The position numbers and the translations under genes are program-made. DNA of 64,000 nucleotides from positions 558,001-622,000 of the forward strand of contig NZ_FOHS01000002.1 in NCBI RefSeq assembly GCF_900111515.1, read 5' to 3'. Below are positions 25,301 to 33,821 of this stretch, piece after piece. Origin of the DNA: Hymenobacter actinosclerus (lineage in GTDB: Bacteria > Bacteroidota > Bacteroidia > Cytophagales > Hymenobacteraceae). Each line of letters begins with the position of its first letter. Positions within the stretch are counted from its first letter, which is position 1. Under the pieces are notes generated by a model that worked only from the letters and a program-made list of their open reading frames with translations, ran no database searches and was not told the origin of the DNA.

Positions 25301-26629
25301 ATGCGCCTCGAAGCCAAACTGGCCCTGTTCAATGCCCTTTCCAAGCTGCTGCTGGTGCTGCTGGGCGTGGTCCTGATTCCGCCCATTATGAGCCGCGTGG
25401 CGGTGAGCCACACCGACGAGCGGCTGCGCGAGAAGAGCGAGCAGGTGCTGGAGCTCATCGGGCGCGACGGGATTTCGACCTTTGTGCAGGGCGAGGAATA
25501 CGCCGATTACAACATTCTGCAGCAGGAATACATTACCCTCACGCCCCTGCCGGCCGCGGCGGCCAGCCCCGGCAACCCGCCCGCCCGCATTTTCGACGAG
25601 CCCCGGCAGGTTGATGACAAGGTGGAAGATTTCCGCATTCTGAGCCAGCAGATCAGCACCAACGGCCGCCGCTACCGCCTCGAAATTGGCTCCTCGCTGG
25701 CCACGGTGGAGCTGCTCACGGCCACGCTGCGGCGCATGGCCCTGTGGCTGCTCGTGGTGGGGGCTGTGCTTACCATCCTCTCCGATGCCGCCTTTGCCCA
25801 CTACCTGCTGCGGCCGCTGCACCGCCTTATCGTGCGCAAGCTGCAGGGCGTGCGCCACCCCTCGGCCTTCTCCTACGAGCCCCTGACCACCACCACCACC
25901 GACTTCCGCCGCCTCGACGACAGCCTCAACGACATGATGCACCTGGTGCAGTCGGCCTTCGAGAAGGAGCGCGAGTTTATGAGCAACGTCTCGCACGAGC
26001 TGCTCACGCCGGTCAGCATCCTGCAGTCGCGCTTCGAGAACATGCTGCAGGACCCGAGCCTGGGCGAGGCGCACTCGCTGAAGCTGGTAGAGTCGCAGAA
26101 GACGCTTTACCGGCTGCGCAACACGGTGAAAACGCTGCTGCTGATTGCCAACATTGAAAACGAGCAGTACCTGCGCGACGAGGCCGTATCGGTGCAGGCC
26201 GTGCTGACCGATGTGGTGAACGAGCTGGAAGACCGGCTGGCCCAGCGCGAGATTCAGCTGCTGGAGGATCTGCAGCCCGATTATGTGCTGCCCCGCGCCA
26301 ACCGCACGCTGCTTTTCACGCTGATTTTCAACCTCGTCAGCAACGCCATCAAATACAACCGCCCGGCCGGGCGCATCACGGTGCTGGGCCGGCCGGGCCC
26401 GCGCGGCGGCTACCAGCTGGCCGTTACCGACACCGGCCCGGGCATTGCTGCCGCCCACCTGCCCCACCTGTTCGACCGGTTCCGGCGGTTTCAGGCCGGC
26501 GCCTCGGCCCCCGAGGGCTACGGGCTGGGCCTGCCCATTGCCCGCACCATTGCCGATTTCCACAAGGCCAAGCTGACGGTAGAATCTGAAGAAGGCCGGG
26601 GCACTACGTTCACGCTCTGGCTGCCATAA
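25301..26629 (+). CDS. Membrane sensor histidine kinase
   Basis: 442 residues. TM1 is about 12-30 (LLLVLLGVVLIPPIM), the periplasmic sensor about 31-140, TM2 about 145-165. The HisKA His is in NVSHELLTPVS near 230. The ATPase has N-box NLVSNAIKY, G1 DTGPGI and GYGLGLPI. It is the cognate kinase of the OmpR regulator (2-bp spacing). The sensor domain has no recognised ligand motif. It looks full length. Confidence 0.95.
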   Translation: MRLEAKLALFNALSKLLLVLLGVVLIPPIMSRVAVSHTDERLREKSEQVLELIGRDGISTFVQGEEYADYNILQQEYITLTPLPAAAASPGNPPARIFDEPRQVDDKVEDFRILSQQISTNGRRYRLEIGSSLATVELLTATLRRMALWLLVVGAVLTILSDAAFAHYLLRPLHRLIVRKLQGVRHPSAFSYEPLTTTTTDFRRLDDSLNDMMHLVQSAFEKEREFMSNVSHELLTPVSILQSRFENMLQDPSLGEAHSLKLVESQKTLYRLRNTVKTLLLIANIENEQYLRDEAVSVQAVLTDVVNELEDRLAQREIQLLEDLQPDYVLPRANRTLLFTLIFNLVSNAIKYNRPAGRITVLGRPGPRGGYQLAVTDTGPGIAAAHLPHLFDRFRRFQAGASAPEGYGLGLPIARTIADFHKAKLTVESEEGRGTTFTLWLP

Positions 26630-26671
26630 GGGCAGATGAGGCGGGTTCACGCGGGCTTCATGCAGGGCGGC

Positions 26672-26679
26672 TAGTTTTG
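26672..26679 (+). promoter_or_regulatory. -7 element TAGTTTTG upstream of the 59-aa ORF
   Basis: TAGTTTTG fits TAnnTTTG exactly and lies 31 bp upstream of the ATG at 26711. I cannot see a good -33 TTG at standard distance, so support is partial. Confidence 0.45.
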
Positions 26680-26710
26680 CCCCTACCCTTCCCGCCCCCG
26701 TCTTCTGCCC

Positions 26711-26890
26711 ATGAAAAAGCTGCTATTGGGCCTGGCCCTGCTCCTGTTTCTGCTCTGGCTGGCCGTGCGCTGTCTGCCCCGTCCGCCCGCCGTCATCAAC
26801 CGGCCCGCCACGGTGCCGGTGGTGGGCAAGCCCACCCCGCCCGCCCTGCCCAGGCACGTATCAATGGTAAAACGAACAGTAAATCGGTGA
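26711..26890 (+). CDS. Small membrane-anchored protein, 59 aa
   Basis: Begins MKKLLLGLALLLFLLWLAV, a clear hydrophobic signal or anchor; Cys21 follows but no perfect lipobox (AVRC). The rest is Pro-rich (CLPRPPAV, TPPALPRH) and the last codons run into the outer arm of palindrome A2, which supplies the TGA. The C-terminus may therefore have been trimmed by the repeat. It lies 81 bp after the histidine kinase. Function unknown; may not be functional. Confidence 0.55.
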   Translation: MKKLLLGLALLLFLLWLAVRCLPRPPAVINRPATVPVVGKPTPPALPRHVSMVKRTVNR

Positions 26891-27056
26891 ATGAGTGACT
26901 GGGTGAATAAGTAAAACTGTACTGTCATCCTGAGCATGCTGCGCTTGGAGCAAGCACGAAGGACCTATCCAGAAGCTATTGTCTGACGTTAGCTTCTGGA
27001 TAGGTCCTTCGCAAGCTCAGGATGACAACACGGCGTACTCAGTCACTCATTCACCC
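26886..27056. repeat. Palindromic repeat A2
   Basis: Outer arms GGTGAATGAGTGACTGGGT and its near complement ending at 27056; inner arms TGTCATCCTGAGC (26933) and GCTCAGGATGACA ending at 27027, with GGACCTATCCAGAAGC / GCTTCTGGATAGGTCC around the loop. It fills the gap between the 59-aa ORF and surE (convergent) and abuts the surE stop. Confidence 0.88.
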
Positions 27057-27944
27057 CTACCCCAGCCCGTCGGCCGATTCGCCGGGGGCGGGGGTGGCGC
27101 TGCCGGGGGCAGACAGGGGCAGCGGCGGGGTTGGGGTGGCCGAGCCGGGCGCCGACAGCTCCCAGCGCTGCTGCATCTGCTGCAGGCCGGGGTGCGAGGT
27201 CAGGTCGTACTGGCAGGGCACGATGGAAATGTAGTTGTTGGCCAGCGCGTACTCGTCGGTGTCCTGGCCGGGGTCCTGGTTCACAAACGAGCCGATGAGC
27301 CAGTAGTAGGGGCGCTTGTAGGGGTCGAGGCGCAGGTCGAACTCCTCCTCCCACTTGGCCCGGGCCTGGCGGCAGAGCAGGGCCCCGGCAATGGGCTGGT
27401 CCGATTTCCGGGGAATATTCACGTTCAGGGCCGTGCCGGCCGGGATGCCGTGCGCCAGGGCCTGGCGGGACAGGCGCTCCACCCACTCCTCCACGTGCGA
27501 GAAGTCGGCGTTGTGGCCGTAGTCGCAGAGCGAGAAGCCGATGGCCGGCAGCCCCTCGATGGCCGCCTCAATGGCCGCCGACATGGTGCCCGAGTACAGC
27601 ACGTTCACGGCCGAGTTGGAGCCGTGGTTGATGCCCGACACCACCAAATCGGGGCGGCGGTCCTTGAGCACGTGGTGCTTGGCCAGCTTCACGCAGTCGG
27701 CGGGCGTGCCGCTGCACTCGTAGGCCTCAATGCCCTCGAAAATAGGACTGGGGTCGAGGCGCAGGGGTTTGCCGATGGTAATGGCGTGGCCCATGCCCGA
27801 CTGGGGCGAGTTGGGCGCCACCACCACTACTTCGCCCACCCGGCGCATTACGCGCACGAGCATGGCAATGCCGGGGGCCGTAATGCCGTCGTCGTTGGAA
27901 ATCAGGATGAGGGGCTGGGCAGAAGCGGGGGCTGACACGGGCAT
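27057..27944 (-). CDS. surE: 5'/3'-nucleotidase SurE
   Basis: Metal-dependent survival nucleotidase, 295 residues from the Met at 27944 (MPVSAPASAQP); a longer frame to 28307 overlaps the divergent lipoprotein and is not needed. Motifs: SNDDGITAPG (metal Asp pair) near 15, SPQSGMGHAIT near 50, GTPADCVKL near 85 and VSGINHGSN near 105. The core ends around residue 255; the last 40 residues are a Pro/Ala-rich tail (SAPGSATP repeated) not present in typical SurE. Confidence 0.95.
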   Translation of the reverse strand: MPVSAPASAQPLILISNDDGITAPGIAMLVRVMRRVGEVVVVAPNSPQSGMGHAITIGKPLRLDPSPIFEGIEAYECSGTPADCVKLAKHHVLKDRRPDLVVSGINHGSNSAVNVLYSGTMSAAIEAAIEGLPAIGFSLCDYGHNADFSHVEEWVERLSRQALAHGIPAGTALNVNIPRKSDQPIAGALLCRQARAKWEEEFDLRLDPYKRPYYWLIGSFVNQDPGQDTDEYALANNYISIVPCQYDLTSHPGLQQMQQRWELSAPGSATPTPPLPLSAPGSATPAPGESADGLG

Positions 27945-28058
27945 CGGGCTTAAAGGAAACGGAGAGGACAACTCGGCAGTACATACCACCGGGCAGACAA
28001 ACGGAACCGGGGCAACGGATGTTTTCAACTCCCGCCGCAGGGGCGCGTATAGGGCCTG

Positions 28059-28763
28059 ATGCTGACCTTCTTTTTCCGGGCCCGGCCCCAGTCCATTTTT
28101 CTGCCCCTGGCAGTGCTGCTGCTGGCCGGTTGCCAGGGCCCTGCATCCGAGTCGGGCAGTTCGGCCGCCCCCGCGGCCTCGCCGTCTACCCCACCCTTCG
28201 TAGCCGAGAATGGCCAGCCGGTAGGCCCTCCGGGGCAGGCGCCGGTGGCCCGGCAGCCCGGCACTGCGGCCCCGGTGGCCGGGGCGCCCATACCCGATTC
28301 GTTGCACCTGGTAAGCCCGGGGCAGGCCGGGCGGCTACGGCTGGGGCTGCGCGAGGCCCAGCTCCGGGCCCTGGTGCCGGCCGCCCAGCTGCGCCCCGCC
28401 CCCGATTCCGCTGGCCGGCAGGTAATTGAGTTGATTGATGCCGGTCAGCCCGGGGCACCCGCTACGCGCCTGTTTCTGGCTGCTTCATCGGGCGGCGAGC
28501 CGGTGCTGCGCCGCATTCTCATCACCGACCCGCAGTACCGTACGGCTGAGGGCATTGGCGTGGGTTCTCCGTTTGGGGCCGCCCGCCAGAACCTGGGGTT
28601 CACCCGGCTGCGCGATACGCCTTTCGGGCTGGCCGCCGTGTCGGGCCAGGTGCGCCTGGCCTGGCTGATTGACCCCGGCTCGCTGCCCGCCGGCGCCGAC
28701 CAGCAGATGGCCCCGGCCACCATTCCGGCCGCGGCCCGCATCACGGGCATCGTGCTGTATTAG
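28059..28763 (+). CDS. Hypothetical lipoprotein
   Basis: 234 residues with lipobox LLAGC (Cys25), a Pro/Ala-rich linker to about 85, then a folded-looking domain (LRLGLREAQLRALV, RRILITDPQYR, GIGVGSPFGAARQ, LAWLIDPGS). It resembles repeats seen in lipoproteins with a GIGVGS-type motif, but I cannot name a family. It is divergent from surE (114-bp gap). Confidence 0.8.
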   Translation: MLTFFFRARPQSIFLPLAVLLLAGCQGPASESGSSAAPAASPSTPPFVAENGQPVGPPGQAPVARQPGTAAPVAGAPIPDSLHLVSPGQAGRLRLGLREAQLRALVPAAQLRPAPDSAGRQVIELIDAGQPGAPATRLFLAASSGGEPVLRRILITDPQYRTAEGIGVGSPFGAARQNLGFTRLRDTPFGLAAVSGQVRLAWLIDPGSLPAGADQQMAPATIPAAARITGIVLY

Positions 28764-28808
28764 GCAGAAAGCAGCCGCCCAGGCAGGTTGGGTACAGGTG
28801 GAAGGCAA

Positions 28809-28838
28809 TTGCACAAAGCCGCAAAAAACTGTACTTTG
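28809..28838 (+). promoter_or_regulatory. Promoter for the DoxX gene
   Basis: TTG (28809-28811), 19 bp spacer, GTACTTTG (28831-28838), close to TTTG/TAnnTTTG. It lies 76 bp before the ATG at 28915, leaving a leader containing a GTATATACCGCTGAGTGTAT stretch. Confidence 0.5.
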
Positions 28839-28914
28839 CCGAACGTATATACCGCTGAGTGTATATTATTTGGTTGAACCACTCGCCTCCGGCCGTCTGG
28901 CCGCCCGCTTGCAC

Positions 28915-29349
28915 ATGGCTTTGTTTGAGAACCGGTACCGCACTCATGATTTAGGCCTGCTGCTGTTGCGCGTGGGTATCGGCTTTATGTTCACCGTGCA
29001 TGGCTACCCCAAGCTCACGGGCGGGCTGGCCGCCTGGACTGAGGTTGGCGGGGCCATGAAAGTAGTGGGCCTCGATTTCGCACCGGCTTTCTGGGGCTTT
29101 CTGGCCGCTTTTGCCGAGGCCGTGGGCGGGCAGCTGCTGGCCCTGGGGCTGTTTTTCCGCTGGACCTGCGTGCTGCTGCTGGGCACCATGACCATAGCCA
29201 CCATCATGCACCTGAGCAAAGGCGACGGGTTCAACGACTACTCCCACGCCCTCGAATCGGTGTTCCTGTTTCTGGGCCTGGCCTTCGCCGGCCCCGGCCG
29301 CTTCAGCCTCGACCAGGTGCTGTTCCCGGCCCCGCGGCGGCTGTATTAG
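28915..29349 (+). CDS. DoxX-family membrane protein
   Basis: 144 residues from the ATG at 28915. Four TM helices are visible (LLLLRVGIGFMFTVHGY, FWGFLAAFAEAVGGQLLALGLF, VLLLGTMTIATIMH, LESVFLFLGLAFAG). The motif HGYPKL and the GG-rich second helix fit DoxX, which is found in thiol/oxidative-stress and sulfur contexts in some bacteria; the role here is unknown. It is followed by a three-arm hairpin structure. Confidence 0.9.
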   Translation: MALFENRYRTHDLGLLLLRVGIGFMFTVHGYPKLTGGLAAWTEVGGAMKVVGLDFAPAFWGFLAAFAEAVGGQLLALGLFFRWTCVLLLGTMTIATIMHLSKGDGFNDYSHALESVFLFLGLAFAGPGRFSLDQVLFPAPRRLY

Positions 29350-29394
29350 CGCCGGGCTGCGCAATGAGTTTGTGCCGTACTGCTGCCGCAGGAG

Positions 29395-29461
29395 AAACCT
29401 CCTGATGTCCGGAGCAAAACATCAGGAGGTTTTTCCGAAACCACCTGATGTTTTGCTCCGG
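29395..29461 (+). terminator. Three-arm, mutually exclusive hairpin structure
   Basis: Arm A (29395-29408, AAACCTCCTGATGT) can pair with the end of arm B (29409-29432), giving a short stem. Arm B can instead pair with arm C (29438-29461) over about 24 bp with one mismatch. The 4-bp TTTT after B is followed by C. The simplest reading is a terminator (A-B then T-run) in competition with a second hairpin (B-C). It lies between DoxX and the M14 peptidase start (72 bp downstream). Confidence 0.6.
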
Positions 29462-29533
29462 GCCCCGTTTCAGTGAAAGAGCCAGCAGAAATGCGGCGGG
29501 TTAGCCATCTTTGCCCACTACTAGCTCCGCCCT

Positions 29534-31276
29534 ATGCTCCTGCTGACTTCCCTGCTTTCGCTGCTGACTTTCTCCGCGCCCGCCGCTCAGGCTCCCACCG
29601 ACTGGCGCACGCCCTTTGAGCTCGGCAACGGCAACACCACGGCCACCTACGACGAGTGCCTGGCCTACTACCAGCGCCTCGACGCGGCCTACCCCGAAAT
29701 CCAGCTCCGCGAAGCGGGCACGACCGATAGCGGCCGGCCCTTGCACGTGGTGGTAGTGTCGGGGGATGGAGATATGGACCCGGCCTCGCTGCGGGCCAAG
29801 GGCCGGCGCGTGGTGTTTATCCAGAACGGCATTCACCCCGGCGAGCCCGAGGGCATCGATGCCAGCCTGATGCTGGCCCGCGACTACGTGCAAAACAAGG
29901 CCCTGCGCCGCCAGCTGGCCGATGTGGTGCTGGTTATCATCCCGATTTACAACGTGGGCGGCGCGCTCAACCGCAACACCAGCACCCGCACCAACCAGAA
30001 CGGCCCCGAGAGCTACGGCTTCCGCGGCAATGCCCGCAACCTCGACCTCAACCGCGACTACATCAAGCAGGATTCGCGCAATGCCCGCTCGTTTGCGGCC
30101 CTGTTCCAGCGCTGGCAGCCCGATGTGTACGTGGACACCCACACCTCCAACGGCGCCGATTACCAGTACACGCTCACGCTCATCGCCACCCAGAAAGACA
30201 AGCTCCACCCCGCCCTGAGCCAGTATATGCAGCGCGAGCTGCTGCCGGCCCTCTACGGCGGCATGGACCGGAAAAAGTGGTATCTGGCCCCTTACATCGA
30301 CTTCGCCGGCCGCACGCCCGACGCCCGCGGCCTGCTGGGCTTCCTGGAAACGCCGCGCTATTCCACCGGCTACACCACCCTGTTCAACACCATCGGCTTC
30401 GTTACCGAAACGCACATGCTCAAGGCCTACACGCCCCGCGTGCGGGCCACCTACGACTTTCTGAGCTTGCTGATTGGCACGGTGCAGCGGCAGAAAGCGG
30501 CCCTGGCCGCCGCCCGCACCGAGGCCCTCCGCCTGAGCCAGCAGCAACAGGAGTTTGCCCTGGGCTGGCGGCTCGATACCACCCGGGCCGAGCAGTTCAC
30601 GTTCCGCGGCTACGCGGGCAAAACCAAGCCCAGCGAAGTAAGCGGCCAGCCGCGCCTGTACTACGACCGGCAGGCGCCCTACGTCAGGCCCATCCCCTAC
30701 TACAACACCTTTGTGCCCACCACCACCGTGCAACGGCCCCGCGCCTACGTGCTACCCCAGGCCTGGGGCGAGGTGGCCGAGCGCCTGCGCCTGTCAGGCG
30801 TGCAACTGCGGGCGTTGTCAGCCGACACGGTTATCAATGGCGAAACGTACTATATAGCAGACTACAAAACCAGCCCCCGCCCCTACGAGGGCCACTACCT
30901 GCATTCGGGCGTGCAGCTGCGGCCGGTGCGCCAGTCCCGCCAGTTTCTGCGCGGCGACTACTACATTTCCCTGGCCCAGCCCGCCGCCCGCTACCTCATC
31001 GAAACCCTGGAACCCCAGGCCACCGACTCGTTTTTTGCCTGGGGTTTCTTCGACAGCGTGCTGCAGCAAAAGGAGTATTTCTCCGATTACGTGTTCGAGG
31101 ACCTGGCTGCCCAGCTGCTGCGCCAGAAGCCCGAGCTACGGGCCCAGCTCACCCAAAAGCAGCAAACAGACCCCGCCTTTGCCGCCAGCGGCCCCGCCCA
31201 GCTCGACTGGCTCTACCGCCAATCCGACCACTACGAGCCCAGCCACCTGCGCTACCCCGTGCTGCGGGTGCTCTGA
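29534..31276 (+). CDS. M14-family zinc carboxypeptidase, exported
   Basis: 580 residues, signal MLLLTSLLSLLTFSAPAAQ. Zinc site HPGEPE (HxxE) near 98 and DTHTSNG near 204 (third His ligand); the substrate-binding region is RNLDLNRDY near 172; the catalytic Glu is in VTETHMLK near 295. The C-terminal 250 residues are a beta-rich extension. ATG at 29534 is 26 bp after a CCATCTTTG box. It probably trims peptides in the periplasm or outside. Confidence 0.93.
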   Translation: MLLLTSLLSLLTFSAPAAQAPTDWRTPFELGNGNTTATYDECLAYYQRLDAAYPEIQLREAGTTDSGRPLHVVVVSGDGDMDPASLRAKGRRVVFIQNGIHPGEPEGIDASLMLARDYVQNKALRRQLADVVLVIIPIYNVGGALNRNTSTRTNQNGPESYGFRGNARNLDLNRDYIKQDSRNARSFAALFQRWQPDVYVDTHTSNGADYQYTLTLIATQKDKLHPALSQYMQRELLPALYGGMDRKKWYLAPYIDFAGRTPDARGLLGFLETPRYSTGYTTLFNTIGFVTETHMLKAYTPRVRATYDFLSLLIGTVQRQKAALAAARTEALRLSQQQQEFALGWRLDTTRAEQFTFRGYAGKTKPSEVSGQPRLYYDRQAPYVRPIPYYNTFVPTTTVQRPRAYVLPQAWGEVAERLRLSGVQLRALSADTVINGETYYIADYKTSPRPYEGHYLHSGVQLRPVRQSRQFLRGDYYISLAQPAARYLIETLEPQATDSFFAWGFFDSVLQQKEYFSDYVFEDLAAQLLRQKPELRAQLTQKQQTDPAFAASGPAQLDWLYRQSDHYEPSHLRYPVLRVL

Positions 31277-31386
31277 GGTGAGATGGTGAGATGGTGAGTT
31301 GACGTTTCAGGGACCTGACGGCGCCACTTGCGCCGATGGGTCCCTGGAACGTCAACTCACCATTTCACCATCTCACTATTTCACCT
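31276..31386. repeat. Palindromic repeat C1
   Basis: GGTGAGATGGTGAGATGGTGAGTTGACGTT and its complement, with GGGACC / GGTCCC inside. It fills the gap between the M14 gene and the convergent hypothetical gene; the repeat arm supplies the last codons and the TAG stop of the minus-strand gene. Confidence 0.85.
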
Positions 31387-32164
31387 CCTGCAGGGAGTTG
31401 GCGTAATTGACCAGATAGGCCAGGTCGCGGGCGTCGGTGTAGTTGAGGTCGTTAGCTTTGGCGTACTGGGCCAGCTGGCGGGCGTGGGTGCGGAAGTAGT
31501 TGGGCAGGTCCTTTTTGGGCGTGCGCAGCGGTAGCACGGTACCGTCGGGCAGGCCCAGGAAGAAGTTGTCCTTGACTTCGGTGTAATAGCCGATGGGACG
31601 GCCCGGCATGCCGCTGTAGCTACCGTAGCCGTAAGGGTTGCCGGCCGTAATGGGCCGCTCGACCAGCCCTTCGCGGCGCAGCAGAATTACGGGGCCGCTG
31701 CTGAGCTGCTCGAAGAAGCCGGGGGCCTTGAAGTCGCTGTAGTCGTTGTCGCGGTTCCAGCGGTACACCCGGAACACCCGCGTCAGGTTGGTGTCGGCCC
31801 GCTCGCGGCGGCGCGGCGGTGGCGTGCCCCCAAACGCAGGGCTGCCCGAATAGTAGCCCTGCCGCATGGCGTAAAAGTCGTCGTAGTAGAACCGTTCGCG
31901 GCTACGGTCGTACTGCTCGCCCCGCACGGCAAAGCTCTGCACATTCACGGCCGGCAGGGTCCGCACAGTGTTGTCGGGCAAGGTCATCGTCAGCGTTTCC
32001 TCGCCCCGGTGCAGGGCCAGCGGCCCGCTAATTGTATCACCCGAACTCAGCAGCACGCTGCCCTGGTTGAACTGTTGGGTGAACCCCTGCCCGCCCCCAC
32101 GCTGAGCCAGCCCGGTCAGGGGCAGCGCCAGGGCTACCAGCAGTGGATAAAACAGATTTCTCAT
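31376..32164 (-). CDS. Hypothetical exported protein
   Basis: 262 residues, signal MRNLFYPLLVALALPLTGLAQ. The mature part starts RGGGQGFTQQFNQG and has a beta-rich region (VLLSSGDTISGPL, ETLTMTLPDNTVR) and several Tyr/Arg-rich segments (YYDDFYAMRQGYYSG). No recognised family. It ends inside repeat C1. It lies downstream of ribBA on the same strand, 118 bp apart, with a hairpin between. Confidence 0.78.
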   Translation of the reverse strand: MRNLFYPLLVALALPLTGLAQRGGGQGFTQQFNQGSVLLSSGDTISGPLALHRGEETLTMTLPDNTVRTLPAVNVQSFAVRGEQYDRSRERFYYDDFYAMRQGYYSGSPAFGGTPPPRRRERADTNLTRVFRVYRWNRDNDYSDFKAPGFFEQLSSGPVILLRREGLVERPITAGNPYGYGSYSGMPGRPIGYYTEVKDNFFLGLPDGTVLPLRTPKKDLPNYFRTHARQLAQYAKANDLNYTDARDLAYLVNYANSLQEVK

Positions 32165-32223
32165 ATCCGGAAGTTAGCTGGTTACCCTCATATATGCACG
32201 CCCAGCCCCAACTCCGAAGCAAA

Positions 32224-32254
32224 GCGGCCCGACCAGCAGTGCTGACCGGGCCGC
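32224..32254 (-). terminator. Hairpin after ribBA
   Basis: GCGGCCCG / CGGGCCGC stem with an internal loop and an AGCA/TGCT inner stem. The following T-run on the minus strand is weak (TTTGCTTC), so it is a possible terminator for ribBA. Confidence 0.4.
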
Positions 32255-32282
32255 CCGACTATAGAAACATGCCGCTTTAAGC

Positions 32283-33533
32283 CTATTGCCCGGCGGTGGT
32301 ATGCACCCCGGCAGCGGGGTTGGCCGCGCCGGTTTGGTGCAGAATGGTGTGGCCCAGCTTGTCGCGCTTGGTGGTGAGGTAGCGCTCGTTGTGCTTGTTG
32401 GGCTCCACCTCAATGGCCACCGACTCCACCACCTCCAGGCCGTAGCCGATGAGGCCGGTGCGCTTGCGCGGGTTGTTGGAGAGCAGCCGCATCTTGCTGA
32501 TGCCCAGGTCGCGCAGAATCTGGGCGCCCACGCCGTAATCGCGCTCGTCCATGCCAAAACCCAGCTCCAGGTTGGCTTCCACGGTGTCGCGGCCCTGCTC
32601 CTGGAGCTTGTAGGCCTTGAGCTTGTTGAGCAGACCAATGCCGCGGCCCTCCTGGTTCATGTACACGATAACGCCGCGGCCCTCGCGCTCAATCTGCTGC
32701 ATGGCGTGGTGCAGCTGGGGGCCGCAGTCGCAACGGCACGAGCCGAAGATGTCGCCCGTTACGCAGGAGCTGTGCACGCGCACCAGTACCGGCTCGGGGC
32801 CCGAAATATCGCCCTTTACCAGGGCCAGGTGCTGGGCGTTGTTGCTGCGCTGGGTGTAGGCAATCAGGTCGAAGTCGCCGAAATCGGTGGGCAGGCGCAC
32901 TGATATTTCGCGGGTAATCAGGCTTTCCTTGGCCAGACGGTACTTGATGAGGTCCTGCACCGAAATCAGCTTCAGGTCCCACTTGTCGGCAATTTCGCGC
33001 AGCTCGGGCAGGCGGGCCATCTCGCCGTCTTCCTTCAGAATTTCTACCAGCACCCCGGCCGGCTCGAACCCCGCCAGGCGGGCCAGATCCACGGCCGCTT
33101 CGGTGTGGCCGGCGCGGCGCAGTACGCCCTCTTTACGAGCCTTGAGCGGGAAGATGTGGCCGGGCTTGCCCAGCTCCTCGGGCTTGGTGTCGGGGTCGAT
33201 GAGGGCCAGAATGGTTTTGGAGCGGTCGGAAGCCGAAATGCCGGTAGTCACGCCGTTCTTGAGCAAATCGACGCTCACCGTGAACGGCGTGGCGTGCAGG
33301 GCCGTGTTGCGGCCCACCATCAGCTCCAGGCCCAACTCCTCGCAGCGCTGCTCCAGCAGCGGGGCGCACACCAGGCCCCGGCCGTGGGTGGCCATAAAGT
33401 TGATAACCTCGGGCGTGGCGCAGCGGGCGGCGCAGATAAAGTCGCCCTCGTTTTCGCGGTCTTCATCATCAACCACTACAACCACCTTACCAGCGCGGAT
33501 ATCGGCAATGGCGTCTTCAATCAAGTCAAGCAT
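32283..33533 (-). CDS. ribBA: Bifunctional 3,4-dihydroxy-2-butanone-4-phosphate synthase / GTP cyclohydrolase II
   Basis: Two steps of riboflavin biosynthesis in one 416-residue protein. RibB half (1 to about 205): EDRENEGDF near 24, THGRGLVC near 51, [10 protein letters not shown] near 140. RibA half (about 206-400): zinc Cys residues in [17 protein letters not shown] near 260, [11 protein letters not shown] near 295, [14 protein letters not shown] near 338, NNPRKR near 360. Catalytic features look intact in both. It supplies FMN and FAD. No FMN riboswitch is visible upstream; the leader holds a GGATTAGCGCGGATTTTAAC repeat. Confidence 0.97.
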   Translation of the reverse strand: MLDLIEDAIADIRAGKVVVVVDDEDRENEGDFICAARCATPEVINFMATHGRGLVCAPLLEQRCEELGLELMVGRNTALHATPFTVSVDLLKNGVTTGISASDRSKTILALIDPDTKPEELGKPGHIFPLKARKEGVLRRAGHTEAAVDLARLAGFEPAGVLVEILKEDGEMARLPELREIADKWDLKLISVQDLIKYRLAKESLITREISVRLPTDFGDFDLIAYTQRSNNAQHLALVKGDISGPEPVLVRVHSSCVTGDIFGSCRCDCGPQLHHAMQQIEREGRGVIVYMNQEGRGIGLLNKLKAYKLQEQGRDTVEANLELGFGMDERDYGVGAQILRDLGISKMRLLSNNPRKRTGLIGYGLEVVESVAIEVEPNKHNERYLTTKRDKLGHTILHQTGAANPAAGVHTTAGQ

Positions 33534-33688
33534 GGATCACGGATTAGCGCGGATTTTAACGGATTTAACTTCGTTGTCCTTCGGTTCACGGATTTCGTAG
33601 CGCCCTGCGGGCTACCGTGGCGCTGCTGGTATAACCAGCGGCGGCGGGGCAAAGTTACGCAACGGGGAGTGAGTGATGCGGGGACCCA

Positions 33689-33791
33689 GAACGTCATTCT
33701 GAGCGCAGCGAAGAATCTCGCTTGCAATGGCAACCAGACGTTAGAATCACTTTGGCACGCGAGATTCTTCGCTGCGCTCAGAATGACGTTC
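33689..33791. repeat. Palindromic repeat A3
   Basis: Arms GAACGTCATTCTGAGCGCAG (33689) and its complement ending at 33791, with AATCTCG / CGAGATT inside. It lies between ribBA and proC. Confidence 0.88.
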
Positions 33792-33821
33792 TTACCCACA
33801 CTCATGTACTCATTCGCCACC

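Noticed and set aside
27945-28307. N-terminal extension of SurE
   Set aside because: Overlaps the divergent lipoprotein; SurE's conserved N-terminus starts just after 27944.
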